From: CALBTQ01 sp036725605 | Lineage (GTDB): Bacteria; Lernaellota; Lernaellaia; Lernaellales; Lernaellaceae | DNA: 64,000 nucleotides | NCBI GenBank assembly: GCA_036725605.1 | Contig: DAIMDW010000010.1 | Location: 89,459-153,458 of the forward strand | Direction: 5' to 3' | Shown: in pieces, positions 8,795 through 16,629 of the stretch | Numbering within the stretch: the stretch's first letter is position 1 | Layout: every line of letters begins with the position of its first letter | Notes under the pieces: model-generated | Told to the model about the DNA's origin: nothing | Database searches by the model: none | Seen by the model: only the letters and a program-made list of their open reading frames with translations | Position numbers and translations under genes: made by a program

Positions 8795-9592
8795 TCACTT
8801 GGGCGTGATCGGTTTGTTGGCGATCGCCGGCGGCGCAAGGGGTTTTGCGGCGGCGGCTTCGTTGGCCAGAGCGGCGCCGCTGTAATTGCGCAACGCCTCG
8901 TACACGTGAATCATGATCGAGTGTCCCAGGAAGTAAGCGGAAATCATGACGAAGAACGAGATTAAAATAATAGCCAAGTTCAACCATTCGTTATCGATGG
9001 GAATCAGGTCGAATACCTTCAGCCAAACGCTGATCAAGCCGACCGGAAGATAGGCGACGATGGTGATGCCGAACAGGTCGGGATATTGTCGGGCGATCCT
9101 GACGCTTTGATTGAGACTTGTGTCGATTCCCGCCTTTTCCACGACAAAAATAATTTCGGCAAAAACCAAATAGACGGCGGCCACCAAACCCGGAATGACA
9201 AACAGCGCCAGTCCGACGCTTTGAATTATTTTGATTACGGCAAGCAGGATGCAAAACTTGAAGAGCGACTTGATATTCGTGGTAAAGGCCCGCCACGAGG
9301 AAAGCGATTGCCGATGAATCACGCGATATCCGCAACTGGCGTAAAACGCCATATCGCACCACGAGGCGAAGACCAGAGGCGCCAGGCCGAAGGCTAAGCC
9401 GAAGCAGCAGTCTCCGCTCGGAGCCGATATGACGATATAAATAAGCATGCTGACGTACATGACGAGAATGATTCCCAGGTACTTTTGGAAGTTCCTGAAA
9501 AAATCCTTAAATCCTTGGTCCCCGGCGGTCGTCATCAATTTGTAGGCGCGCTTGCGATTCTCTTTTTTGGCGCGCTTTTCCTCTTTGGTCAT
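8795..9592 (-). CDS. Multi-pass membrane protein, operon paralog 2
   Basis: About 265 residues. The start at 9592 is supported by GGGGA five bases upstream. The N-terminal 18 residues are very basic (K-E-E-K-R-A-K-K-E-N-R-K-R), which under the positive-inside rule places the N-terminus in the cytoplasm. Membrane spans follow, then the paralog motif in a divergent form (E-I-I-F-V-V-E-K-A-G-I-D-T-S-L-N-Q-S-V). The C-terminal 25 residues are Ala/Pro rich and probably disordered. It is 21 bases from the first operon gene. Confidence 0.7.
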   Translation of the reverse strand: MTKEEKRAKKENRKRAYKLMTTAGDQGFKDFFRNFQKYLGIILVMYVSMLIYIVISAPSGDCCFGLAFGLAPLVFASWCDMAFYASCGYRVIHRQSLSSWRAFTTNIKSLFKFCILLAVIKIIQSVGLALFVIPGLVAAVYLVFAEIIFVVEKAGIDTSLNQSVRIARQYPDLFGITIVAYLPVGLISVWLKVFDLIPIDNEWLNLAIILISFFVMISAYFLGHSIMIHVYEALRNYSGAALANEAAAAKPLAPPAIANKPITPK

Positions 9593-9613
9593 GCGGTTCC
9601 CCAATGGATGAGA

Positions 9614-10654
9614 TCAGTCGCTCGGATTTTCGTTCTCGCTTGAATCGTCTTCCAACTCGAATTCGGGCGGACCGTCGTCGGTTACGCGTTTGAGCAATTC
9701 CCGCTTGGCTTTGATAAAGGGATCTTCCGCCGGAACCTCGATCGGCTCGCGGTGTTGTTCGAAGGCCGGCGCGTCGGGCGCCTGCTGCGCCTGCTCGCGG
9801 TTGTAGCGCACCATGACGTCCTCGTCGGCGCCGGACAGCGACAACGGCCGTGCCTCGATTTCCTCGTCGTGCTTGCGCTGCGCTTCCTCGACGTGGCGGA
9901 AGTAATTGAAGCGATCGTTGGTCCAGGCCACGTACAGGTGCAGGCCGATGAACGCCGGGATGAAAACAACCAGGTCGCCCAGCAGCCGAAAGGAGAGGTC
10001 GATGAACGGAAAGATAATCCGGAAGAAGCAATTGAGCTGCGCCGCCATGCCGATCACCGTGGTGATCAAAATCACGCCGACGAGCGTGGCCACACCCAGG
10101 GCGATGGACAGGCCGATGATCTTGTAACGGTCCTCGCTCAGGCTGATGCTTTCCCGTAGCGCCTCGGGCCCGCTGCGCGGATGCAGCGACGCGGCGACCG
10201 GCGCCAGGAAGAAGCGGATCATGATCCACACGCCCGGGACGATCAGCAGCGCCAGTCCGACGATCGTCGCCACCCACAGCGCCAGGCGGGTGACGAACAC
10301 GTCGGCGCAACGCCCCAGGGCGCGACCGTAGACCGTGCCCAGCGTCGGGCGCGCGCCGGTCTGCCAGAGGGTCAGCGCCGTCGTGGCCAGCGCGGGAATG
10401 ACCACCGAGCCGGCCAGCAGGTACAGCAACAGGAACACGATCGTGCCGGCCGCCGGGTTTTTCCCCAGGAAGGTGAAGTGGCTCAGCGCGGCGAAGATCA
10501 GCTCCAGCGGGAAAAAGACCGAGAGGATGATCTTCGCGTACAGGCCGAAGTTCGAGGTGAAGGTGTCGATCGCCTCCAGAAACACTGCGGTGGGCGATTC
10601 GAATTCCAGCGGCGGAATCTTCCGATTCCAGCCGGGGCTGGGCTGATAACGCAT
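9614..10654 (-). CDS. Multi-pass membrane protein, operon paralog 1 (first gene)
   Basis: 346 residues and the longest paralog. It has about six spans between residues 35 and 245, with the family motif as R-F-F-L-A-P-V-A-A-S-L then P-E-A-L-R-E-S-I-S-L-S-E-D-R-Y-K-I-I. A cytoplasmic-type tail of about 95 charged residues follows (R-K-H-D-E-E-I-E-A-R, ending E-D-D-S-S-E-N-E-N-P-S-D) that the other four paralogs lack; it could be a docking region. AGGA lies seven bases before the ATG, and a promoter-like sequence is centred about 50 bases upstream. The family resembles GPDPase-membrane-domain/DUF975-like proteins of unknown role. Confidence 0.75.
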   Translation of the reverse strand: MRYQPSPGWNRKIPPLEFESPTAVFLEAIDTFTSNFGLYAKIILSVFFPLELIFAALSHFTFLGKNPAAGTIVFLLLYLLAGSVVIPALATTALTLWQTGARPTLGTVYGRALGRCADVFVTRLALWVATIVGLALLIVPGVWIMIRFFLAPVAASLHPRSGPEALRESISLSEDRYKIIGLSIALGVATLVGVILITTVIGMAAQLNCFFRIIFPFIDLSFRLLGDLVVFIPAFIGLHLYVAWTNDRFNYFRHVEEAQRKHDEEIEARPLSLSGADEDVMVRYNREQAQQAPDAPAFEQHREPIEVPAEDPFIKAKRELLKRVTDDGPPEFELEDDSSENENPSD

Positions 10655-10687
10655 GAAGGCATCCTACGTCGGTTGATGGTGAGGATT

Positions 10688-10717
10688 ATTCTATAAAAAC
10701 AGTATTGCCGTTGTCCA
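10688..10717 (-). promoter_or_regulatory. Candidate sigma-70 promoter of the membrane operon
   Basis: On the minus strand TGGACA and TAGAAT are separated by 18 bases and end about 33 bases before the start codon at 10654. The -35 side lies within the repeat-rich region that begins at about 10712. Matches are five of six at each box. This is a by-eye call with no experimental support. Confidence 0.4.
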
Positions 10718-10895
10718 GCCAGGCCAGGGCAATCCTGGCCAGGGCAACCATCGTAGGGGCAGGTCCCCGTGCCTACCCAGGGTCGGGGCAAATCATGGTC
10801 CGGGGCAACCATCGTAGGGGTAGGTCCCCGTGCCTGCCCAGGCCAGGGCAATCCAGGCCGGGGCAACCACGGGGAGTTGCCCCTACAAATAACCT
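10712..10895. repeat. Dispersed GGGGCAACC-type intergenic repeat cluster
   Basis: Two near-identical direct copies of about 41 bases start with GGGCAACCATCGTAGGGG (10741-10781 and 10801-10842), with degenerate partial copies between them. The segment 10861-10890 is an inverted relative of the sequence at 40754-40783, with two differences in 30 bases. There is no coding potential. It fits a dispersed, hairpin-forming intergenic repeat family, of REP type in general character. Confidence 0.7.
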
Positions 10896-10985
10896 GCCGG
10901 GTGGCGCTGGCACGCCGAACGCAGTGAGGTGTATCAGTGTTCAATTGTCCACTGTTATGTTCGCTCACGTTGTTCGCTCGCAAAA
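10895..10985. repeat. Dispersed repeat B, copy 1
   Basis: This segment opens with GCCGGGTGGCGCTGGCAC and includes CACTGTTATGTTCGCTCAC. It aligns in inverted orientation with 45370-45446 (GAGTGAGCATAACAGTG through CAGCACCACCCGGC). It abuts a truncated gene at about 10990, which suggests the element arrived next to, or cut into, that gene. Confidence 0.6.
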
Positions 10986-10990
10986 CAGTG

Positions 10991-11527
10991 CCACCTGCCG
11001 CCTATCCGGTGATTCTGACCGGGCCGGTGTCGGCGCTGTTCGAAATGTGTTATTTTACGCACAATATGACGGCGATTCTGGCGCAGAGCGGCGCGACGGC
11101 GACGCTGGGCGGCGACAACGATATCGTCGACGTGATGGCGCGCGGGCTGCATGCGCTGGACCGTAGCGCGTTGGCGATCGTGCCCTGGCAGTACGCCGAA
11201 ACCAAGGCGTTCACCACGACGATTCAGTCGACCGTGCCGCTCAAGGACGAATACAACGCGGTGCGCCTGGAACGGCTGTCGGCGCTGAGCCTGCCGGGCA
11301 GCGCGGCCTCGGCGGAGCCGTCGTTCACCGGCGTGCTCGTGATCGACAACGACTACGCCAAGTTGTACGAGAAGTACTACGGCGTGAAGCTGTTGAGCAA
11401 ATCGCTGCTGGCCGACGCCGACCAGATCCAGTTCACCATGCGCAACACCAAGGGCGAAACGGTCGAGATGACCGAAGATCAGCAGATCGTCGCGACGGAA
11501 GATGAGGATACGACGATTACGTATTAG
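10991..11527 (+). pseudogene. C-terminal fragment of a gene truncated by repeat DNA
   Basis: A 196-codon frame can be read from 10937, but its first ~18 codons lie in the dispersed repeat and read as low-quality sequence (M-F-N-C-P-L-L-C-S-L). From about 10995 the codon use becomes typical of this genome, starting P-P-A-A-Y-P-V-I-L-T-G-P-V-S-A-L-F-E-M, which is a mid-protein sequence. The rest is an alpha/beta mixture ending in an acidic tail (A-T-E-D-E-D-T-T-I-T-Y). I read it as the 3' part of an older gene whose 5' part was replaced by repeat DNA. No family recognised. It could still be expressed as a short protein from the in-frame ATG at 11047. Confidence 0.5.
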
Positions 11528-11534
11528 CGATAGA

Positions 11535-11569
11535 GCGCGCCGGTCGGCGTGCGTTGCCGGCCGGCGCGC
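11535..11569 (+). terminator. GC-rich hairpin after the gene fragment
   Basis: A perfect nine-base stem, GCGCGCCGG paired with CCGGCGCGC, has a 17-base loop that can pair further. It starts eight bases after the stop at 11527 and is not followed by a T run, so it is either a weak terminator or a structural remnant. Confidence 0.4.
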
Positions 11570-11571
11570 GG

Positions 11572-11600
11572 TTTACTTGAGCATAAAATGGACTTAGAAT
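11572..11600 (+). promoter_or_regulatory. Candidate sigma-70 promoter for the CHAP-like gene
   Basis: TTTACT and TAGAAT are separated by exactly 17 bases, ending 43 bases before the ATG at 11644. The extended -10 TAGAATAA recurs at other candidate promoters in this window (minus strand at 10688 and 37824). Confidence 0.45.
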
Positions 11601-11643
11601 AATCGCATGGAAATGGATTGTTTCCGTGTTGGAGGGAAATGCG

Positions 11644-13362
11644 ATGTCCCGTTACGAAGCCGTGCCGCACCCACGCGATCCGAAGTTGGTTTACTACCGC
11701 AAAGTGGAAGGCTCCAGCGAAACGAAAGTCGTTCCGGTGAAAAAATCGTCGCGCCAGAGCGCCTCCAGCGTCGTTCCCGCAAAAAGACCGCCGCGTAAAA
11801 GCGCCTCCGACGTTGTCCCGGCGAAGCGGCCCAAGGGCGAAAAGCGCGTCGTGCCCGCCGTGCGTCCCACCAATCCGGGCAAGGTCGTGCCGGTCTTCCG
11901 GCGGAAAACGGAAATCGAACTCAAAGGCCCCGCCACCGCCGAATGGCAACAGTACGGCACGGCGAATTATAATAGTGGACAACAGTATTTTTCTACGGCC
12001 AGTTCAAAATCAACGGGCATTCCACTTAATAGTTTTTTTATACGAGGCGAGGGCTATCCCAGTAATTATTATGGTTTTGTTGGTAATAGTTATATATCAG
12101 TTAAGGCTGCGAGTGGAAAGCATGCAAAATTACAATTTAATTTCGGCAATGATATAATGCGTTCTAATTACTTCAAACTAAAATCTAATTTATTATTGCA
12201 TATCGATCTGTATCGGGATAATAAAACAAGAAACCTTCATAATTTCCCGTGGCCGATAAATGCTATGGCAACTGATTTATTAGATAATATAAGTATAATA
12301 GTTGAGTCCGGGAAACGGGTGAAAATATCCAGAGTGAAGATTGTATTGAATAAAATAACAATCTGCGACATTTCTTTTTCTCCATATCCTGAAATTGATG
12401 CCAATAATCCATTACATCTGGCCGGATATATTCGGAATCGACGATTGAATATGTTGCGAGAATACACTGATTCATCTAATCCTATTCTTCATGCGGCGGC
12501 CTTGGAATGGGGTAAGTCATGGTCGCCAAAATATGGTGGAGTCTGGTTACAGAACGATAATGGTGAATGGTATGTAAAACCGGTTAATTGGTGTAGTGAA
12601 TTTGCTTCGTGGGCAATTCGGCAGGGGAGTAACCTGGAACCACCGATCAAATTTGGGAGTAATACGGGAACCTATGACATAGCACGTTATTTCATTGGTC
12701 AAGGATGGGGTACAGATTTATATAATTCTGGTAAAATTAATATTATGATAAATGGAAGAGGTACTCACATTGGCGACAATCGATTTATTACGCCTAACAA
12801 CCAAATTTCCTTATGGGATCCTGACGAGGAAAGATTAAACAAAGAGCCAAATAGAAAAAAATATGATTTTGTAGGTATGGCCTACAGATTGTATGATCCA
12901 ATAAATATTGAGTTAAATCGAAATCGTAATCGAAATCGTAATTGGATAAAGAATGGTAAACCGTCAGTTCAATTTACATTTTATAAAAGTAATCCATGTC
13001 AATGCAGTTATAATAATTTACCAAACCAAATAAAGCCTGGTTTTTATGTGAAATTGAAAAGAGGAACGATAACGGAACCAATCCATGGTCATAGTACACT
13101 TTTCGTTGATTGGACACATTTATCCGGTGGCGAATGGGTTAAGGGTTTCGTTAGAGATGGTTACTATAATTATTTCTGGGGATTGGGTGGCAATCAAGAC
13201 GATCGCGTGAAGGTCAAAACGTATGACATTTCTAAATCAACTTCCAAAACCGATATTTTTTGGAAAGCCAGTTCAGACGCCACCGGGGCTTATGGTTATC
13301 AAGATGGTTTCGGCGATACAACGTCTTTGTTGGCTGAACCAATGGGCATGGGAGGCGATTGA
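11644..13362 (+). CDS. CHAP/NlpC-like candidate hydrolase with basic repeat N-terminus
   Basis: About 572 residues. The start at 11644 is chosen for GGAGGG seven bases upstream (a GTG at 11626 also fits). Residues 1-95 are encoded by GC-rich DNA and contain five V-V-P-[AV]-x-[KR] repeats in a Lys/Arg/Ser/Pro-rich segment; no signal peptide is seen. From about residue 105 (near 11960) the DNA turns AT-rich. The C-terminal half has N-W-C-S-E-F-A-S-W-A-I-R (Cys317) and H-G-H-S-T-L-F-V-D-W (His481/His483), which resemble the Cys and His of CHAP/NlpC peptidoglycan amidases. Their separation (~165 residues) is longer than usual. The assignment is tentative. The next gene follows with almost no gap. 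Confidence 0.6.
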   Translation: MSRYEAVPHPRDPKLVYYRKVEGSSETKVVPVKKSSRQSASSVVPAKRPPRKSASDVVPAKRPKGEKRVVPAVRPTNPGKVVPVFRRKTEIELKGPATAEWQQYGTANYNSGQQYFSTASSKSTGIPLNSFFIRGEGYPSNYYGFVGNSYISVKAASGKHAKLQFNFGNDIMRSNYFKLKSNLLLHIDLYRDNKTRNLHNFPWPINAMATDLLDNISIIVESGKRVKISRVKIVLNKITICDISFSPYPEIDANNPLHLAGYIRNRRLNMLREYTDSSNPILHAAALEWGKSWSPKYGGVWLQNDNGEWYVKPVNWCSEFASWAIRQGSNLEPPIKFGSNTGTYDIARYFIGQGWGTDLYNSGKINIMINGRGTHIGDNRFITPNNQISLWDPDEERLNKEPNRKKYDFVGMAYRLYDPINIELNRNRNRNRNWIKNGKPSVQFTFYKSNPCQCSYNNLPNQIKPGFYVKLKRGTITEPIHGHSTLFVDWTHLSGGEWVKGFVRDGYYNYFWGLGGNQDDRVKVKTYDISKSTSKTDIFWKASSDATGAYGYQDGFGDTTSLLAEPMGMGGD

Positions 13363-13364
13363 AA

Positions 13365-14681
13365 ATGAGGCGTTCACTTTTTTTCTTGTTGATGATTCTT
13401 GCTGCTTTTTGGCTTTGTTCGTCGGTCGCCTTTGCTGTTAATGGAACAATTTTGGTTCGCTATTCACCTGACGGTGAGATGGAAGCGGAAAGGCGATGGA
13501 AGGACGGTACGGATTGGTCAACGTTAGTGCCCATGGCTATTGATAACAACAATAATGTTATTATTTGCGCCGAAGGCAGATTGTTTCTTTTGGAGAATGA
13601 TTTTAATGTTACAAGTTATCAATCCTATATCTTTGATAAAATAATTTTTGACAGTCTTAATGGCTATTATCTTCAAAATTATAATGGAATAGTGAAACTG
13701 AACGATGCACTTGCTCAACAATGGGAAATTGAAATGGAAGCATATCAAAATATTGTCGAAGACTGCATGATTGATAAAAATGACAATCTTGTAATGTTGG
13801 TGGAAAGCAATTCATCAAACGTGGGGCTATATAAGTACAATTCCGCCGGGCAACTACAATGGAAAAAAGCAATTGACGAGCAATCTCTTTGGGATAATTA
13901 TTTTTATAAAACTCCTATCAAGTTGGATAACGAAAATTCGATGTACTTTTTATCTTATGCACTGGTTGATGGAGAAGTAGATTCGCTTAATCTAAATAAA
14001 TTTTCTGCCGATGGGATTTTACAATGGCAATTGCCGATCCAGAATCGGTTGGATCCAATTGTGATAAATAATGAAGAAAATATAATAATTTCAGTTGACA
14101 CTGAAACATCATCTTCTCTTGAAGGTGAATTGGGAGAAGAATATTCACTCGATAGATTTCATGTGTACACTTATGATTTTAATGGTCAACCAATAAATGA
14201 TGCGTATATAGGTGAACCGCTTTACAATCGGCTTGTGCTGTTTGATGTGGACCTCGGATCTGATGGTGGCATAATAATTAGTGCTGTCGGTCTTATCGGT
14301 GACGAGTTTTACCAAAAGGAGTTCCTTTATATATTAAAAATTACATCGGATGGTGACGTGCTGTGGACATATAAGTACGAGAGGCAAGGGAGATATTATA
14401 ATAATTGCGCTAATTGTCGGACTATAATCGACAACGATAACAATATTCTCGTCAGCGGATTGTCTTGTGGAGACAATACGGATTGTAACTGTATTTTGTT
14501 CAAGCTTGACCTCGACGGAAACTTGCTTTGGAATAATAATTTGCCTCGGTGCTATTCACAGGATCTCCCCTGCAATGCCGCCTTGGACGAAGACGACAAC
14601 ATCTACCTCGCCGGATATTACGGCTATACCGACGACGATGACGACGACGACGACGACGAACCGGGCTGCGGGTGTTTCTAA
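13365..14681 (+). CDS. Exported beta-propeller protein with acidic CGC tail
   Basis: About 438 residues. The ATG at 13365 (GGAGG nine bases upstream) is preferred over a TTG at 13359. The signal peptide reads R-R-S-L-F-F-L-L-M-I-L-A-A-F-W-L-C-S-S-V-A-F-A. The mature region has repeated units such as Y-N-S-A-G-Q-L-Q-W-K-K and L-D-L-D-G-N-L-L-W, separated by I-D-N-D-N-N-I-L-V-S-G: the PQQ-like/Kelch-type propeller pattern of blades that end in 'x-G-x-L-x-W'. The C-terminus is DDDDDDDDDEPGCGCF, an acidic run followed by a short Cys-Gly tail with no membrane helix. The gene is AT-rich like its partner upstream, but the last ~30 codons return to high GC. It is probably secreted; the ligand is unknown. 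Confidence 0.75.
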   Translation: MRRSLFFLLMILAAFWLCSSVAFAVNGTILVRYSPDGEMEAERRWKDGTDWSTLVPMAIDNNNNVIICAEGRLFLLENDFNVTSYQSYIFDKIIFDSLNGYYLQNYNGIVKLNDALAQQWEIEMEAYQNIVEDCMIDKNDNLVMLVESNSSNVGLYKYNSAGQLQWKKAIDEQSLWDNYFYKTPIKLDNENSMYFLSYALVDGEVDSLNLNKFSADGILQWQLPIQNRLDPIVINNEENIIISVDTETSSSLEGELGEEYSLDRFHVYTYDFNGQPINDAYIGEPLYNRLVLFDVDLGSDGGIIISAVGLIGDEFYQKEFLYILKITSDGDVLWTYKYERQGRYYNNCANCRTIIDNDNNILVSGLSCGDNTDCNCILFKLDLDGNLLWNNNLPRCYSQDLPCNAALDEDDNIYLAGYYGYTDDDDDDDDDEPGCGCF

Positions 14682-14785
14682 TGCGGAAAGCCGAATGCGG
14701 AATGAGGACGGTCAATAAAATCCACGTGGCGATGAACGCCGGCAGCTACCTGGTCCACCTGACGCGCGAGATCGAGGCGGAGTAA
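14681..14785 (+). pseudogene. 34-codon remnant or tiny ORF
   Basis: An ATG overlaps the previous stop by one base (TAATG) and the frame runs 34 codons, ending A-G-S-Y-L-V-H-L-T-R-E-I-E-A-E. The C-terminal half reads like the end of a normal soluble protein, so this may be the tail of a lost gene. There is no ribosome-binding site beyond coupling. Low confidence. Confidence 0.25.
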
Positions 14786-14835
14786 CTGCGTCGGGCGGTG
14801 CGGGATCCCTTGCCAATACCGAAGACTGATCACAT

Positions 14836-15267
14836 TTACTTGCGCAGCAGCAAGATCCAGCCGACGGCCTGGTGCATGTAATCGGACTTGTATCCTTCGA
14901 AGCGTCCGGCGGGCGAGCCGGAACCGTCGTAGAAGTACCCGTTGCTTTCGATGCGTCCGGCGGGCGAACCCGAGCCGTTGTAGAAATACCCGTTGCTTTC
15001 GACGCGCCCGGCGGGGGAACCGGAGCCGTCATAGAAGCGGTCGCCGTCGACGCGTCCGGCGGGGGAGCCGGAGCCGTCATAGAAATTGTTGCCGTCGATG
15101 CGTCCGGCCGGGGAGCCCGAACCGTTGTACACGTATCCGCTGGAGGTCATGCGACCGGCGGGCGAGCCGGAACCGTCGTACATCGTCATATCGCCCAGCG
15201 AGATCGCCCAGGCGACGCCGACCAGGCACACGAGCACGAAGCCGAGGACCAAAACCGATTTTTTCAT
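14836..15267 (-). CDS. Exported beta-flower-like GSGSPAGR repeat protein
   Basis: 143 residues. The start at 15267 has AAGGAG seven bases upstream; the longer open frame lacks one. The signal peptide is K-K-S-V-L-V-L-G-F-V-L-V-C-L-V-G-V-A-W-A. It is followed by six copies of [YF]-[DN]-G-S-G-S-P-A-G-R at a 16-17 residue period, each ending in a hydrophobic residue and a short turn. This periodicity (Y-D-x-x-G-x-x-x-G-[RY]-[IV]) resembles the small '4-fold beta flower' repeat proteins, which form a closed ring of beta-hairpins. Function unknown. It is divergently oriented from the next gene. Confidence 0.7.
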   Translation of the reverse strand: MKKSVLVLGFVLVCLVGVAWAISLGDMTMYDGSGSPAGRMTSSGYVYNGSGSPAGRIDGNNFYDGSGSPAGRVDGDRFYDGSGSPAGRVESNGYFYNGSGSPAGRIESNGYFYDGSGSPAGRFEGYKSDYMHQAVGWILLLRK

Positions 15268-15323
15268 CCGATAATCTCCTTGGGGATGGTTGATCGTCAA
15301 AAGGGTATGCCTGTCGAGCGTGT

Positions 15324-15352
15324 TTGGCAATGGCCTATTTACTTGATATAAT
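15324..15352 (+). promoter_or_regulatory. Strong sigma-70 promoter, copy 1
   Basis: TTGGCA and a perfect TATAAT are separated by 17 bases. The whole leader from here to the start codon is duplicated before the paralog at 16630, with the promoter conserved in both. The start codon at 15436 lies about 84 bases downstream. Confidence 0.7.
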
Positions 15353-15435
15353 ATATTCATCGATGCGCCGGCATGAAGAAATGGTACATTTGAACGCCGA
15401 AGCAATCATCCGGCGGTATTTTTTTGGAAGCGACG

Positions 15436-16470
15436 ATGGAAACACGCAGCAAGCAAAACTCGAAGAAGGCCGATACGCAGCGCCGGCGGCAGCGCCCGGC
15501 GAAGGAGTTGTGGTCGGTAGGACAATGGTTTCAAGAAGAGCAACTATTTAAATATTTTACCATTATGTTGTTTCTTCTCTTTGTGTTGCAGGTGGTGATT
15601 TTTGAGATAATCGCCAATATGATGAGCATTCTTCATTTTGTTTCATGGTACGTCCTGCCGGCTTTGTTTTTTGTGTACATGTATTGGCGTTTGACCGCGT
15701 TGAGACGACGGTTGGAGCGGGTGCCGATCAGCCGAATCAGCGAGATAAAACAGGGTCCGGTGCGGCTCAAAGGACGTGTAAAGCAACTTTACGACCTGGT
15801 CGTGCCGGACACCGAAATCAAAGTCGCCTATCTGAAACATGATCATTGGATCATCGAGGGTGAAATGGTGTCCGTCACGTCAACCGATTCATCCGATAAA
15901 CCGTTTTATGTCGTGGACTACACCGGCCGCGTTCTGGTCGATCCGCTGGATGCGGTAATCGACACAACCACAAAATATAAGAAAGAGAAAACGAAATACG
16001 CACGTTTATTGTATATGAAAGAATCATACCACGACTATTTTTTTCTTCCCGAAGGCGAACTGGTTACCGTGGTCGGATTCGCCCGTGAACGGGAGCCGGG
16101 GGATTCGCTGCAGAAGAAACTTGTGGTCGAACGGCTGCGGGAGATCAAGAGCGATCCCGAACTGCTGGCGAAGTATGACCGCAACGGCGACGGCAAGCTC
16201 GACGGAGAGAAATGGGAGGCGGTACGGCGCGCGGTGACCGAGGAAGTCGCCGCCCGACCGCTGGAGCGGATCGAGCGGTTGATTATCGGCAAACCGCCGC
16301 TGGAGAGCGTGCCCTATTACATCGGCAGGTATTCGGCGATGGAATCATTCCGGTGGAAATTCATGATCGCCCTGGCCGTCTATGCCGGACTGACCTTGCT
16401 GATGATCGTTCCGATGTATTTCGGATCGCTGTCGTTTCTGGAACCGCTTTTCCGGTTGCTGGAAGATTAA
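15436..16470 (+). CDS. GIDE-like membrane protein with EF-hand-like insert, copy 1
   Basis: 344 residues. The ATG at 15436 has GGAAG five bases upstream. A basic N-terminus is followed by two membrane helices (about residues 43-90) and then G-P-V-R-L-K-G-R-V, P-F-Y-V-V-D-Y-T-G-R-V-L-V-D-P and E-L-V-T-V-V-G-F-A-R-E. This order matches bacterial GIDE domains, related to the membrane domain of the MULAN/GIDE E3 ligase; no RING is present. Between the halves, at residues 248-259, is an EF-hand-like loop (D-R-N-G-D-G-K-L-D-G-E-K) whose position 12 is Lys rather than the usual Glu. The conserved I-I-G-K-P-P-L-E-S motif and a last membrane helix follow. It was duplicated in tandem with the next gene. 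Confidence 0.7.
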   Translation: METRSKQNSKKADTQRRRQRPAKELWSVGQWFQEEQLFKYFTIMLFLLFVLQVVIFEIIANMMSILHFVSWYVLPALFFVYMYWRLTALRRRLERVPISRISEIKQGPVRLKGRVKQLYDLVVPDTEIKVAYLKHDHWIIEGEMVSVTSTDSSDKPFYVVDYTGRVLVDPLDAVIDTTTKYKKEKTKYARLLYMKESYHDYFFLPEGELVTVVGFAREREPGDSLQKKLVVERLREIKSDPELLAKYDRNGDGKLDGEKWEAVRRAVTEEVAARPLERIERLIIGKPPLESVPYYIGRYSAMESFRWKFMIALAVYAGLTLLMIVPMYFGSLSFLEPLFRLLED

Positions 16471-16521
16471 CGCAGGATCGCGATTGGCCGCTTCGGCGGG
16501 CGAGCTCGAATCCGAGATTGT

Positions 16522-16550
16522 TTGGCAACAGCCTATTTAATTGATATAAT
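16522..16550 (+). promoter_or_regulatory. Strong sigma-70 promoter, copy 2
   Basis: TTGGCA, a 17-base spacer and TATAAT, identical boxes to the copy at 15324. The following leader (A-T-rich, with CATCGATGCGCCGGCATGAA and TTTTTTTGGAAGCGACG before the start) is nearly identical too, so the promoter was duplicated with the gene. Confidence 0.7.
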
Positions 16551-16629
16551 ATATTCATCGATGCGCCGGCATGAAGGGTACATTTGAACGCCGAAGCAAT
16601 CATCCGGCGGTATTTTTTTGGAAGCGACG

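Noticed and set aside
10712..10985. Insertion sequence
   Set aside because: No transposase frame and no clear terminal inverted repeats with target duplication; kept as dispersed repeats only.
11644..14681. Prophage or phage lysis module (CHAP-like plus partner)
   Set aside because: No holin, integrase, capsid or tail genes are visible around it.
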